Positions 1 to 11,429 of a stretch of DNA of 64,000 nucleotides are shown here, piece after piece. Origin of the DNA: Bathynomus jamesi (Eukaryota; Arthropoda; Malacostraca; Isopoda; Cirolanidae). The DNA lies in contig JAJOZX010003310.1 of the NCBI GenBank assembly GCA_023014485.1, positions 453,697 to 517,696 on the forward strand, given 5' to 3'. A program made the position numbers and the translations under genes. Within the stretch, counting starts at the first letter, position 1. Each line of letters starts with the position of its first letter. Under the pieces are notes generated by a model, which saw nothing but the letters and a program-made list of their open reading frames with translations, made no database searches and was not told the DNA's origin.

Positions 1-1060
1 AAGTGTAAAATTTCCACATATATAACAGAAGGAATCAGGGTTGTTTTTGCATTTGAACTTTCTAGTGCTTGATGACATATTGCTTGATTATTCTGCCAAT
101 TGTAAAGGTATTTAAAGCCCTTAATTCATATAAATTTAAGAAAATCTGAAATATAAACACAAAAATTAGTTTAAATAGGTACTTATTATGAAATAGGTAC
201 TTACAATCTATGAAATTAAACTAGAAACACGGATGAGTAGGTACAATATAAATTACGTCTAATTAAATCAACTATATTAAATCACGATGACAAAATTACT
301 CACTAAATCATATGCCAATTCAAAATTATGTTAATGCCCAAACTTAATTAACTAACTCAACTGACTGACTGACTGACTGACTGATTGAATTGACTGATTA
401 ACTCTGGAAACGAGTCACTTTTATATATTTTAGTTGTTCCTCTAGAATACTCTACAGAGAACAGGAACGCTCGAGAAAATTTTAGAATTCTATGATATTT
501 TTAGCTTAATTTACTAATATTAAAATGGGTTAAAAATGACAAAATTAAAAATATTTTTAGGGTGTTACATATAAAAATATACATAATACAACAATACCAT
601 AACAATAGGTACAAATACCTAGATAAAAACCTAGTTGCATAATGTGTAACTGCAAAAAGACTTAGCGAGTATTGAGAAAAAACCTTTTTATGAATACGAC
701 GAAAGAGGAGGGGTGTTGAGCAAAATCAGGACCTGATAGAGCAAAACCGAGTAAACATTCGTGCTCAGCGCACCCAAATTACCTAGAACTAACTGTCAAA
801 TCTAATTCAATAGACAAAAAGTTGAAATTTGTTCCCCAGTGTTATTTATATATTTTATACGTGTCCTATGCTTTAAAATTTAAAAAGTGTACGAATTAAT
901 AAAACATTTCGAATTTAAAGTTTTTTGTTAAATAAAACTTTATGTGAAAGAAATGAAGCGAATAGTTTCGTTCTGATTCAGTTGGCAAAGATGCTTACAT
1001 GTTTAATCATACAAAGTAAAGATAGTTACGAAAGCAAATTCTCTCTTTGAAAAACAGAAA
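1..1060. other. AT-rich DNA without recognisable gene
   Basis: No coding region or RNA gene is supported here. The stretch is AT-rich, with a short tetranucleotide run of ACTG units near 361-386. It may be the interior of the hAT-like element whose right end lies at 1338, but no second terminus is visible before the window edge. Confidence 0.6.
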
Positions 1061-1338
1061 TCGAATGCAAATACAAATATAAAATTAAATCTGAATTTGT
1101 CAATAGGGTACCCCCAAAAAATAATATAAAGAGTCCAAAGAAATTCTTAAAGAAATCTGAAAAAAAGCTGGAATCGAAATTTAAATTGAATCGAACCGAA
1201 AAATATAAAATTTAATTGAAAAATAAACTCAAATCGAAAAAAACTTAAAAACTTAAACCGAAACTGAAATCGATATTTTTGCAAATTTAAACTGAAATCG
1301 AAAACTGGACTTAAAAATTTATCAGTTTCCCATCCCTG
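1061..1338. mobile_element. hAT-like terminus with TCGAA-rich subterminal repeats
   Basis: The segment ends with TTTCCCATCCCTG at 1338, the reverse complement of the CAGGGATGGGAAA start seen again at 1662. Before the end there is a dense run of degenerate repeats of the kind AATCGAAA, GAATCGAACC and AAACCGAAACTG. Short CAG...CTG termini with a crowded subterminal repeat zone are typical of hAT transposons, where the transposase binds these repeats. No transposase reading frame is recognisable and the other end is not in the window, so the call rests on the termini alone. Confidence 0.5.
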
Positions 1339-1346
1339 ATATAGGC

Positions 1347-1349
<3 letters not shown>

Positions 1350-1386
<37 letters not shown>

Positions 1387-1411
1387 ATAGATAGATAGAT
1401 AGATAGATATT
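1350..1411. repeat. TA microsatellite followed by GATA repeat
   Basis: About 16 TA units run directly into six GATA units. Confidence 0.95.
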
Positions 1412-1612
1412 TGGTGATGAATACATTCGATAGTGGTGAAAGTAGTTGGCAACTCATTTGAGCATGAAATCTTTCTTTTATTCTTCAACGGAGCGAGTGA
1501 ACCTAAACAAATTGCAAACAAATGAACGAATGTACAAACAGAAATATAAAGTTGTGTAAATATAGTAATACAAGAAATATGAAGCCTTCACTCCACTCTG
1601 TCATTCTTCAAA

Positions 1613-1613
<1 letters not shown>

Positions 1614-1647
<34 letters not shown>

Positions 1648-1661
1648 ATATATATATATAT
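1614..1661. repeat. AC microsatellite followed by TA repeat
   Basis: An uninterrupted AC run followed by a short TA run. The hAT-like end at 1662 abuts the TA run. Confidence 0.95.
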
Positions 1662-2505
1662 CAGGGATGGGAAATCGAAATCTTTTTCGATTCAAATTCG
1701 AATCCGATTTTCACGCAATTAGAAATATAGATTCAAATTCGGATTCAAATTTTTCGGTTTTTATCGATTCGAATTTTTTTCCGATTCGGATTATTTCTTT
1801 TTCGATTTCGATCCGATTCGAATCCGATTCGGATCCAGGCCTAATTTTTCTTGATTTTTATGAGTCCATTTAATAAAATTATACCTATCATCGTTGTTTT
1901 AGTCAAGGGGTGGCTATTATTAATAAGTTTCATTTTTAATAAATAATACAGATAATTCTCAGTCTATTAACGATCTAAGTAATAACTTTAGATTTACTCT
2001 TAATAAGGTGCAAAAAAAATCATTCATATAAGCTAATTTATTAAACAATTAAGGCTCATATATACAAGAAATATTAATTATAGCATACATAAAAATTAAA
2101 ATATGATAATAATACTTTAAGAAATATATCCACTGTATAGATACAAATTTACAAATTAAAATTAGCCCTGACAACTAAGATATTTTCAATGTTCGAAGGC
2201 AAAAGGTTATTTCTTTGAGGAGCGTGTGAAATTGTCACTCTCGGACAATACCAAAATTTAAGGATTAGGATTAGCACCTTAATGGATGGAGTATAGGATT
2301 AGTATGATTTTTGTCCGAGCAAACAGATTCTCGGAAAGGTCAGTCTTTACCTGTGGTGAAACCGGAAACGTTAATAAGCCTTATAAGTTATTTATAAGTT
2401 ATAACCAAATTTTTAAAATCCGGATCCATATTTTTTATCGATTTGAATTCGAATTCGGATTCATCGTTTCTTTTCGATTCGGATCAAAATTTCGATTCAC
2501 TTACC
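1662..2505. mobile_element. hAT-like element, left end plus probable right subterminal zone
   Basis: Starts CAGGGATGGGAAATCG. It then carries a 190-bp zone of overlapping TTCGATTC, GAATCCGATTCGG and TTCGAATC motifs up to about 1850. A second zone with the same motifs (CGATTTGAATTCG, TTTCGATTCGG) lies at 2425-2500, as expected if these are the two subterminal regions of one small non-autonomous element. The final right terminus (CCATCCCTG) is not visible, so the right boundary is approximate. No coding capacity is recognised. Confidence 0.5.
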
Positions 2506-3544
2506 ACTTTAATGTAATAACATTCCCTTTTAAGGACAGCTAAGTTACAAATAATTTAACGGACCAAGTTTTTTACTTACAAGTAGTCAGATATGCAAAG
2601 ATAGGCTGTAAATATGAAGATTTTAAACAAATATTCTCTGCGACACCGACGCAGGATTCGATAAAAATAAACTCATTCACAAATTAAAAAAGTTAACATG
2701 GGAAATGACAAATATATTAAACAAATTCAACAACGTAAAATCTAGTGAATTCATTAATAATTTAGATAGATAAGTCATGCATGCATCGTACGAATGTATG
2801 TGAATGGCAAACATGTGCAATTGTGCATATCCCCTGTGTGTGTAGGTATATACAGTATGTGTGTATATATATATATATATATCTCTATTTTTGTGGTGTG
2901 TGTGTGTGTGTGTGTGGTACAGAGAGATATAGAAAGAGATATATATGCACAATAACTATGGGAACCCTACAGGAGTATGAAGAAAAATAAACTGATAGGG
3001 TATGACAATACAAACGTTTGGAATATAGAAGTCCTTAGTCGGCATACTACAAAAGAAAATAATTTCAAACAATAAACATAATTAAGGAATACGAAATCAG
3101 GGGCCACTAAAAAATAGATAGGCAAAAAATAGTATAAGACTACATATATAAAATACAGTTTCGGTTGTAAATTGTGACTTGGTCCGCAATTGAGATGGAC
3201 CGTGACTTATTTTTGGTTGGCAAGGTACTGGTAGTGATGGATACCATAATGAAATTGACTGGATTCTTTGGATCTGATATATTTGCATGTCGGTTATAAA
3301 TAGATATAGAGTGTAACATATGTGTGGATAGTAGTCTATTATGACTTGATCCGCTGGATCGAGAGATTCTATCTTTTGTTTTTAATTGATAATTAATTAG
3401 TTTTAAATTGATAATTATTTAGTTTTGTAAAAAGTGATTGTTGCCAATGTACGGGCGGTTTTTGCATGGTGGAGCCGCCTCGATGGGCCGAAGTGGCCCC
3501 TAGTGTGCCCACTATAAAAATTTCTCATGTTCTTATGTTATTAT
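2506..3544. other. AT-rich DNA with TA and GT microsatellites
   Basis: No gene recognised. A TA run (about 2865-2882) and a GT run (about 2896-2916) account for the small reading frames here. Confidence 0.6.
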
Positions 3545-3849
3545 GGTTCGGAACCCACGTAAAATTGTAGGTCCCCTCCGCCACCACGGAGGACATGCGC
3601 ATACACAATTACGAACGAAGTTAGGTAGACCAGCCATGAGTGGATCCTAGGGTCTTTGTTGGTCTGAAACATTATAACATTATAACATTATAACATTGTT
3701 ATAATGTTAGGATGTTATAATGTTTCAGACCAACAAAGACCCTAGGATCCACTCATGGCTGATCTACCTAACTGTGATCGTAGTTGTGTCTTGCGCATGT
3801 CCTCCGTGGTGGCGGAGAGGACCTACAATTTTACGTGGGTTCCGAACCA
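3545..3849. repeat. Near-perfect palindrome made of two inverted SINE-body copies
   Basis: The left arm (3545-3698) and right arm (3700-3849) are inverted copies with only scattered differences, meeting at short ATTATAAC tail repeats. Each arm begins GGTTCGGAACCCACGTAAA and continues TGTAGGTCC. This matches the non-5S body of the two 5S-derived SINEs at 16670-16870 and 20881-21087 (GGTTCGGATCCCACGTAAAG). The arrangement therefore looks like two SINE 3' bodies joined tail to tail, without their 5S heads. It abuts the 3' end of the LINE that follows. Confidence 0.7.
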
Positions 3850-4737
3850 CAAAAACCTTAATTTTACTATCTTAAACTATACCAAATCTATCAACATATG
3901 CGTCTGATCGATTTTTAAACATGTTTATAGACGTGCTACTAATTACTTCTACCGGCAAACTATTCCACCTACTGTATTTACTATTCTATGCGTAAAAAAG
4001 TTTTTCGCAACTGCTGTCTCGAACCTTCTACTTGTCAACTTACACCCATTATTTCTAGTTCTATTATATTGTGATATTTCGAAAAAGCTATCTCTATTTA
4101 CGTTATCGAACCCATTAATAATTTTAAAAACCTGGCTTAGATCACCCCTTAGCCTCCTAGTCTCGAGTGTGGTCAATTTTAACTCCTTAAGCCTATCCTC
4201 GTACGACTTCGACCTAAGCGACGGAATCATCTTAGTTGCTCGTCTTTGAACTCTTTCGATTTTATCTATATCTTTGCGCATATGCGGATTCCAAAATTGG
4301 ATCGCGTACTCCAAATGGGATCTAACTAATGATTTATAAAGAGGAACAATAATATCGCGCGATTTGTACTCAAAATTCCTGGCTATAAAACCTAGCACCT
4401 TGTTCGCTTTATTGACCGCTGCTGTACTTGTTTCGCCACTTTTAAACCACCAGTGACGATAACTCCTAAACCTTTTTCCTCTTCTACGCTTGCCAACTCC
4501 TTCCCTGATATACGATACGTAAAATGTTACGCGAACTTATAAGTAAAATTTTGCACTTATCAACATTAAATCTCATTTGCTATGTGACTGACCAATCAAC
4601 GAGTTTGAATAGAAGAGTGGATCTTCCTGGATTTTACCTCTATCTTCATCATTAATTGCCCTACCACCCAACTTCGTGTCATACGCAAACTTTGAAACTG
4701 TACTGACTAGGCCGACATCTAAATCGTTAATATATAC

Positions 4738-5232
4738 AGGGTGTATATAAAGTACCATCATGTTGATAGACGACGGTACTAACAATCCTATCCCCGTCGT
4801 CTATCAACATGATGGTGCTCCTTGTCACTATGCCAAAATTGTTCAGGATCATCTAAATGGACGTTTTCCAAATCGCTGGATCGGACGCGGAAGCAACAGA
4901 CCTTGGCCAGCGAGATCACCAGATTTAACCCCTTTAGATTTCTTTGCATGGGGCTTTATCAAATCGCACGTCTATCAGACGAAGATTACGAGTCTTGAAA
5001 ACTTACGTACACGTATACGAACTGCTGCAGATAACATAACCCCGCAAATGCTCCAGAATGTGTTTAGAAATGCTGCGGAACGATTTGAGCTGTGCAGGGA
5101 TACTGATGGGCGTCACGTCGAATCCTACTCTTAATTATTTAATAAATGTTACCACTTTATCATTTTATGATTGAATTCCATATAATTTCCAAGTGCTTCA
5201 CAAAAATAGATCCTGACTTTATGTACACCCTG
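4738..5232 (+). mobile_element. Mariner-like element remnant nested in the LINE
   Basis: Termini are CAGGGTGTATATAAAGT on the left and ACTTTATGTACACCCTG on the right, inverted repeats with one difference. The element sits inside the TATATA of the LINE RT codons for LIYIND, so LINE reading resumes immediately on the other side. At 495 bp it lacks the N-terminal half of the transposase. The left side contains a hairpin (4754-4818) described in the findings. Confidence 0.85.
4790..5134 (+). pseudogene. Mariner/Tc1-family transposase, C-terminal half
   Basis: The frame reads YQHDGAPCHY (second catalytic Asp), then WIGRGS and WPARSPDLTPLDFFAWG (third acidic residue, D-type), then the C-terminal segment ending in CRDTDGRHVESYS and a stop. 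This is the distal half of a DDE transposase of the mariner-like group. The DNA-binding domain and first catalytic Asp are absent, so it is a fossil. The first about ten codons of the longest open frame belong to an inverted duplication, not to genuine coding sequence. Confidence 0.85.
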
Positions 5233-6659
5233 TGTATATATATAAGAAAAAGCAAGGGGCCCAATACAGAACCCTGAGGAACGGCGCTCGCTACATTAGC
5301 CCAAGACGACTCCGCTCTATCAACGACCACCCTCTGTTTCCTACCTCGTAACCACTCTTCTATCCAATAACTAATCTTTTAGAATTTTTTCAAAGCGTGG
5401 TTGAAGTTTACGATAGTCATCGGGCGGTAGCTGTAGTTACAGCGTAGTACTTGAAATTATCTGGTACGCACCCCTCAGAAATAGACGCATTAAAAATCTT
5501 TGTTAGCGACACAACAATGCTTTCTTTTAATTCTATTAGTTGTATGGGATATATGGAATCCGGTCCCGGTGATTTACGCATTTTCATTTTATTAATATAG
5601 CGCATTACCTCCCTTTCACTAACCATAATATTATCTAAAGTATTACTATTGTTAAAAGGTATTATGTCTCTGACCGTAGGGATATTTGTTACATCTTCTC
5701 TTGTAAAAACTGACCTAAAAAATTCGTTTAGCAGGGTAGCCATTTGCTTGTTTTCAGAAACTAGCTCTCCGTTAACATTTTCCAACGGCCACAAGACACT
5801 GTTTACTGGATTCCTTTTATTGATATATTGAAAGAATCGCTTGGGGTTTTCTTTGCCGTCACGAGCTATGGAGATTTCAAAATCACGCTTGGACTTTTTT
5901 ATTACGCTTTTCGCTTCACGCCTTTGAGTTATGTAATTGTTTCGTAACCACACATTGTCTTTATCGCACTTATGTAGCCTACAAGCCCTATCTCTGCTCC
6001 TGATAATATCCCCTACTCTAGAAGTAAACCACAAGGACTTGTTATTTACTTTCGCACGCTAAGCTTGTACGCTACACATTCTTCATTTATAATCCTAAAT
6101 ACTGTTTCAAACAATTCCCACATTATTTTTGCGTTGGAGATCCCCATTACGTTTTTCCAATTGACGTGTGACAATTCATTTCTAAATTTACAAAAGTCTG
6201 CGTGCTGGAAGTTAGGAATTTTAGTCGAGTTAGCTGGTTTAGAGTGACTTACTGAGAGGACAAACTGTACCAAATTGTGATCGCTATTGCTTAACGGTTC
6301 TATTACTTGAAGATCAGTGATTAGCCTATCGTCCGTAGTTATTACTAAATCTAAAATACTGTCCAACCTCGTAGGTTCCCCAACCTTTTGAGTAAGATAG
6401 ATATCCTCGAGAAAATTAACTAAACGATTACCTTCCGCATCTCCCTGTATTGTATCGTAATCCACGTTGGCGCAATTAAAGTCACCCATAACTAAGGCCT
6501 GCTCACTGTTCGCAATATTATCTTTGATATACAACATAACACCGCCTCCTCGCCTCCCTATTCTGTTTTTAACAAAAAGTCTATAACCTCTAATTTCATA
6601 CTCCCCTACAGAGTCACGTGTTTCAGTGCTAAACCACGATTCATTTATCGCAATTAAAT

Positions 6660-6725
6660 CATAGTCTTTACAAGCAATCAAAGAAAAACAAGCCATTAAA
6701 GAAAAACAAGCAATTAAAGAGTTAT
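6660..6725. repeat. Short tandem repeat, about 24-bp unit
   Basis: Three imperfect copies of a unit containing CAAGCAATTAAAG and GAAAAA lie at the 5' edge of the LINE. Confidence 0.6.
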
Positions 6726-7688
6726 GTAATGAGATACGGAAGTGTGAGCGTGAACAGAAATATGAGAGTGGAAAATCACTAAGGAAAGTTGGTGAATAGA
6801 TAATGAGACGATAAGGTTTCGGAAAGAGACAATAAGCAAAATTAAAACAGGCGAAAGAAAATAAAAATGAAACAGTTGAAAGCAAACTCGGGTGAGAAGA
6901 ACAAGGGTATTCTGTCTAGAATTCATAATAAATCGAATGATAGCTATTAATATTAATAATAGTAATAATAATAATAATGATGATAATGATTGTAAGGCTA
7001 ATAATAATGTTTATAATGGTAACAGTAATAACAAAAATAGTGGTGGGAAAAACTGAATAATACTTGCAGGAATTAGGACGGAAAGACTAAAATGGATTCG
7101 AAAGATATACACTGGAGAAATATTGAAATCGTAACTATGAAACAAGGAAAAGGTAAGGTATTAAAAGTTTTTCCAAATTTTATTCTGGGTTTGGTTATTG
7201 TGGAGGTTATTCTTCCGTACGACATAGTCTCCTTTAAATTCTATTTCGTTTGAGTTTACAAATCCAATTTTTTTCCGTGTTTCAAGACTAAGGAAGTACG
7301 AGTGTGACTGTGAATGACACATGTAATTTGTGCTGCCTTGGGGAGGAAACACAAACTTGCGTTGCATCTCCCTTCTGAAGAATCATGTACCAGGACTAAC
7401 AATAACTCGGGGTGTCTGCAATACGAACTAACGAAAATTGCAATAAATTGAATACGGATATGGATGTTCTTTGGACTCAATTAATACAGAGCATTGTTGC
7501 TTTCAGTAGTGATGAATCACGTACAAAAGCATCGTCAGTACTTTGACCCCCTATTTGCTTAGCAAAGCTGCTGCGAGCTGCTAGTACCCTAAATGGCCGT
7601 ATGGGGGATTGGTGATTTGTGTAAAAGATATTTAATTCTTTATACCTCCACTTAAGCTGTGAATACATCGATAATTTTATATAAAAAT
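6726..7688. other. Unannotated stretch with AAT-type repeat
   Basis: No gene recognised. An AAT/ATA trinucleotide-rich run lies near 6950-7010. Short open frames here show no similarity I can identify. Confidence 0.5.
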
Positions 7689-7774
7689 ATACATATGAAA
7701 ATTATTTCACGAAAGTGACACGTGAAAAATATTTATGATGAATAAAACCAAGAAGGGAAAAGAAACAGAAAGTG

Positions 7775-7813
7775 GTGCTCAAGCGCTTTCGTCTAATGAC
7801 ATCCTCAGAACAC
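7775..7813 (-). ncRNA. Hammerhead ribozyme motif, left Penelope terminal repeat
   Basis: Minus strand shows the core CTGAGGA, stem II GTC-ATTA-GAC, then GAAA, then the very short stem III AGC/GCT followed by T at the cleavage position. One C is missing before the core relative to the right-hand copy, which weakens stem I (GTGTT against GAGCAC). Probably impaired. Confidence 0.6.
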
Positions 7814-7859
7814 TGAAGTGAAAAGAGAGTTCAAGACTATATATAGGTTGGCAACCCTA

Positions 7860-8804
7860 TGCGTCCTATTATTAGCTCGGTGGGCTCTATTACCTATAAA
7901 CTCTCCAAATGGCTTGTTAATGTCTTGTCCCCCTTCAGTTAAATGATCAAGTCCCCTCCATTAAGTTTACTTTAGAAGTAGAACAAGACAACTCAATCCC
8001 GTTTTTGGATGTGCGTGTACATAGGGATAGCCCAGGTTTTAAGTTTAGTATCTATCGGAAAAAAACAAACAATTTGTCCTACGTACACTTTTATTCTGGA
8101 CATGACACCCCTATTAAGAAGGCCATATTTTCCTCAATGTTTCTCCGCGCTCTTAGGATTGCCAGTCCGGAATACATCGATGCCGAATTGGAAAATATCA
8201 ACGGTATTGGAAGTGAGCTGTGTTACCCATCTGCGTTCATGGAATCTTGTCTTAATAAGGCTAAACGAACCTTCTATCGTGTGAATAATAACACTCGCAC
8301 CTATTCAAAGAATATTTTAGTACTTCCATTTTTCCCCGGGCTTCTTCGGCATTGCTAATGTACTTAAACTTTTGGATATCAGTGTAGTTTTTTCATATAA
8401 CAATATTGTGAAAAATATCATAATAAAAAATAGCCCTACCAATAATTTAGGCATTATCTATAAAATTGGGTGTAAACAATGTGGTTCCTTTTACATAGGT
8501 CAGACGGGAAAGGATTTGCAAACGCGTGTAAAACAGCATCAATATTCCGTTAGAACGGACGGGACAGTTGTCCAGTGCTCTTTTTGTCCATTTGTCAGAG
8601 TTATCCCATTGTATTGATTGGAATAATGCTTCAGTTTTGTTTCACTCCAGCAACATTGTTAATAGAAATATTCTTGAGTCTGCTATAATTCAACTTACAA
8701 ATAACTTTAACATGAGTAAAGGTCTGTTTCAACTCGATCCCGTTGCTCTGAATTCCTTCAGAATGGATTTAAAGAAGAAGGGCAGGTTGGTAAATCTTTG
8801 GTAA
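7860..8804 (+). pseudogene. Penelope-like RT tail plus GIY-YIG endonuclease, frame-shifted
   Basis: Reading starts in PIISSVGSITYKLSKWL (an upstream RT block), then jumps to IPFLDVRVHR, YRKKTNN and the C-terminal RT region, so the RT catalytic core is deleted. A first frame change occurs near 8350. The next frame carries GIIYKIGCKQCGSFYIGQT followed by LQTRVKQHQ, the GIY-YIG nuclease with its CxxC and Arg positions. A second frame change near 8570 leads to LSELSHCIDWNNASVLF and ESAII, ending at a stop at 8802-8804. In intact Penelope elements these parts form one protein that performs target-primed reverse transcription. This copy cannot. Confidence 0.82.
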
Positions 8805-8879
8805 AAAAATTTTTTTGTTTTTTTTTCCTTATAAATTTGTATGCTTTTCTTACAATTTTTATTTTTCAATTTATTATTG

Positions 8880-8934
8880 TATGCGTATTTCTTAGATATA
8901 TATCTGTATATATATGTGTATATATATATATAAG

Positions 8935-8975
<41 letters not shown>
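8880..8975. repeat. TA/GT-rich microsatellite block
   Basis: Long TA run interrupted by TAAGT and ending in GT units. Confidence 0.9.
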
Positions 8976-8982
<7 letters not shown>

Positions 8983-9039
8983 ATATGTGTACATGTGTAT
9001 ATGTATGTATTTTTTATATTTTTTATATATCATTGAGGC

Positions 9040-9720
9040 ATCATTTGTAATTTTTTTCAATTTTTATTTATTTTTATTTCTTTATTCTCTTGTGACCTAT
9101 GTATGATTCAGACAATAACTATAAAAACCTTTGGTAATTTTTCCCCTATGTGTATATATATATATTCCTTATATATTGCTTATATTTCTTATATATGTGG
9201 TGTATATATATATCTTATATAAGTTTTATGTTGTATATATTCCTATATTTCTTTATATATCATTTAGGCATCATTTTGTTTTCCAATTTATATTTATTTG
9301 TATTTTTTTATTCTTTTGTGACCTATGTATGATTCAGAAAATAACTATAAAGACCTTTGGTAATTTTTTCCCTTATAAATTTGGATGCTTCTCTTACAAT
9401 TTATTTTTCAATTTATTTTTTAGGTTTATTTCTTTATTTTATTTCTTTGTAACATATATATCATTTTGGCATCATCTATTAAATTGACTGTAAACTTTCC
9501 CGTTGAACTTGAATTTGTATGCTCCGCTTACAATTTTTATGCTTTTATCTGTGGGTTTATTTCTTTATGTTTATTTCGTTCGTGACCTATATATCATTTA
9601 GGCATCATTTTGTAATTTTTTATCTATTTTTGTTTCTAATTTATATTTATTTTCATTTCTTTATTCTTTTGTGACCTATGTATAATTCAGACAATAACTA
9701 TAAAAAATTGGTTGTAAACA
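9040..9720 (+). repeat. Diverged tandem repeats in Penelope 3' region
   Basis: The phrase GTGACCTATGTATGATTCAG followed by AATAACTATAAA recurs at about 9092, 9316 and 9671, with a weaker version at 9590. TTTAGGCATCATTT blocks lie between. These are imperfect direct repeats in the untranslated tail of the element. Confidence 0.7.
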
Positions 9721-9878
9721 AGCCATTTGAACTTATGTTGAATTTCGGGCAACGGCTAAAATTGTTAGTTTTCCGTACAGATATGTTTGTTCCTCCCACA
9801 ATTTTTATTTCTACACTTACTATATATATATATATTTTTTTTGTAACCTGTATATAGTCTTGAACTCTCTTCACTCCA

Positions 9879-9918
9879 GTGTTCCTGAGGATGTCATTAG
9901 ACGAAAGCGCTTGAGCAC
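9879..9918 (+). ncRNA. Hammerhead ribozyme motif, right Penelope terminal repeat
   Basis: This is the best-preserved copy. Stem I pairs GTGTTC with GAGCAC (six pairs, one G-T wobble). The core is CTGAGGA (fits CUGANGA), stem II is GTC-ATTA-GAC after one extra T, then GAAA, then stem III AGC/GCT with no loop, then T as the cleavage-site H17. Such minimal stem III hammerheads occur in Penelope-like elements and are thought to act best as dimers. Activity is inferred, not shown. Confidence 0.72.
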
Positions 9919-9968
9919 CACCACTTTGTATTTCTTTTCCCTTCGCGGTTTTATTCATCATATATATA

Positions 9969-10000
<32 letters not shown>

Positions 10001-10001
10001 A

Positions 10002-10750
10002 CGAGTGTGCCATAAAAAAGGGTACATTTTCAAAACGCTATAAAATTAACATTTGTCATTTAATTTTAATAAAACTTCTACACAATAAAACATATGTATT
10101 TATCTATAAGCAAACAAGTTTTCAGACTAAAATATCAAATAATTCAAATTCTATCAACATTTTACGAAAGAGTATGATTTTTCTACTTAACATGCAAAAA
10201 TTATTAAACCTTTTTAATATTTTTTTATAAAAAATAATTTTTAACGTAAAATTTACCTGAAATTATTAAAAAAATTGTTCGAAATGCTTTCCTTCATTTT
10301 AATAACTTTTTTTATTCTTGTCCGGAATATGGGAGAACTTAGCAGAGCGAGTCTACACGACTACGATAAAAGATGTCGCTCATTTACGCGAGATCACAGG
10401 AACAAGTAAATCGAGCCATAGATGAATTCCGGCGAAGAATAAAAAAAGTTATTGAAATGGAAGGAAAGCATTTCAAACAATTTATTTAATAATTTCAGGT
10501 AAATTTTACGTTAAAAATTATTTTCATAAAAAAATATTAAAAAGGTTTAATAATTTTTGCATGTTAAGTAGAAAAATCATACTCTTTCGTTAAATGTTGA
10601 TAGAATTTGAATTATTTGATATTTTAGTCTGAAAACGTGTTTACATATAGATAAATACATGCTTTATTGTGTAGAAGTTTTACTAAAATTAAATGACAAA
10701 TGTTGATTTTATAGCCTTTTAAAACGTACCCTTTTTTATGGCACACCCTG
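10002..10750. mobile_element. Mariner-derived MITE with about 300-bp inverted repeats
   Basis: The ends GTGTGCCATAAAAAAGGGTAC and its inverted copy finishing at CACACCCTG (10750) begin arms of roughly 300 bp each. The central 10322-10440 encodes a remnant of a mariner transposase C-terminus (YTTTIKDVAHLRE). It is non-autonomous and AT/TA-rich DNA lies on both sides. A second, rearranged copy occurs at 46480-47660. Confidence 0.8.
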
Positions 10751-10828
10751 TTTTATATATATATATAGGCACACAATAACCTCAAAATGACGCGTTCCTC
10801 TTTCGAAACTACATGACGGATCCAGGCA

Positions 10829-11175
10829 GTAGTGACGTAGTCGAGACCACCATGGCCGAGACCGAGACCAGAAAAAGGTCTCGAGACCGAAACTGAGACC
10901 ATATGCAATTTGTGCATGTATTCAGTATTGTGTAATGCCTAATTCCTAAGCTCGGTATTTCACATTGAGGAATAAAGATTCTAAAGAGGTTATCAAGTGA
11001 CAATTGCAAAATTTAATTTATGCTCAAATTCATAGTTTGTGACATTTTTCAGCAGTTAACTGCCTACTTAAAACAATCTAAGTGTTCGCTGTACTTGAGA
11101 AACATTAACATACTCAGCAGTGATGTAGTCGAGACCACCATGGCCGAGACAGAGGCAGTGTAATTCCTTATTACA
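10829..11175. mobile_element. Two hAT-like left ends with GAGACC repeats
   Basis: CAGTAGTGACGTAGTCGAGA at 10829 and GCAGTGATGTAGTCGAGACC near 11119 both continue ACCATGGCCGAGAC. The first is followed by a run of GAGACC and GGTCTCG units. This looks like the same hAT terminus present twice in the same direction about 290 bp apart. No partner right end is seen. Confidence 0.45.
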
Positions 11176-11429
11176 GCTTTCAGTGTGCGCCCTTTTGGCC
11201 CAATCTTTATTGAAACAACGGTGGAATAAAATGTTCACCTCCGCATCCTCCAAAATAAATAATTTTATCCCATTTCTTATGGGTCAAGATAGTAAATGGA
11301 CAAAGTTTGGTTTCAGCAGGACGATTGGAAGACTTCTTACAACAAAGGGTGTTTTAGACTTTTTGTATGATGATGTCTTACAGGTACTCCTACCAATTTA
11401 CGACTATGGTCTTGCATACCTTCCTCCAT

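Larger units (their letters stand above)
3851..6690 (-). pseudogene. CR1-like non-LTR retrotransposon (LINE), broken
   Basis: Read on the minus strand this is a 5'-truncated LINE. The apurinic-type endonuclease comes first (6690-6046): INESWF, then GDFNC, then SDHNLVQ, which are the usual catalytic blocks. An internal deletion removes roughly 100 residues between the MLYIKDNI and MGDFNC blocks. Next is the start of the reverse transcriptase (6034-5417) with KSPGPDSI. Sequence is missing after GCVPDNFKY, so the RT motif carrying the first catalytic Asp is lost. AVPQGSVLGPLLFLIYI follows at about 5240-5300. The mariner insertion at 4738-5232 separates it from INDLDVG. The metal-binding FADD motif reads FAYD here, so one catalytic Asp is lost. 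The C-terminal domain (4398-3949) ends near a RIVNTVGGIVCR block where relatives have an RIVNxWN motif. Several stops and frameshifts make it inactive. CR1/L2 clade is inferred from motif style. Confidence 0.88.
7689..9976 (+). mobile_element. Penelope-like retroelement with inverted terminal repeats
   Basis: The left end (7736-7850) and right end (9850-9972) are inverted copies: ATGATGAATAAAACC...CTTTCGTCTAATGACATCC on the left and its complement on the right. A further stretch, 7689-7735 (TTTCACGAAAGTGACACGTG), recurs beside the terminal repeat at 14564-14596. Between the ends lie Penelope-type RT tail and GIY-YIG endonuclease coding (7860-8804) and a long T-rich 3' region. Inverted pseudo-LTRs carrying hammerhead motifs are a known feature of Penelope-like elements. 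The RT core is deleted and two frame shifts interrupt the coding part, so the copy is dead. TA-rich DNA adjoins both ends. Confidence 0.82.
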
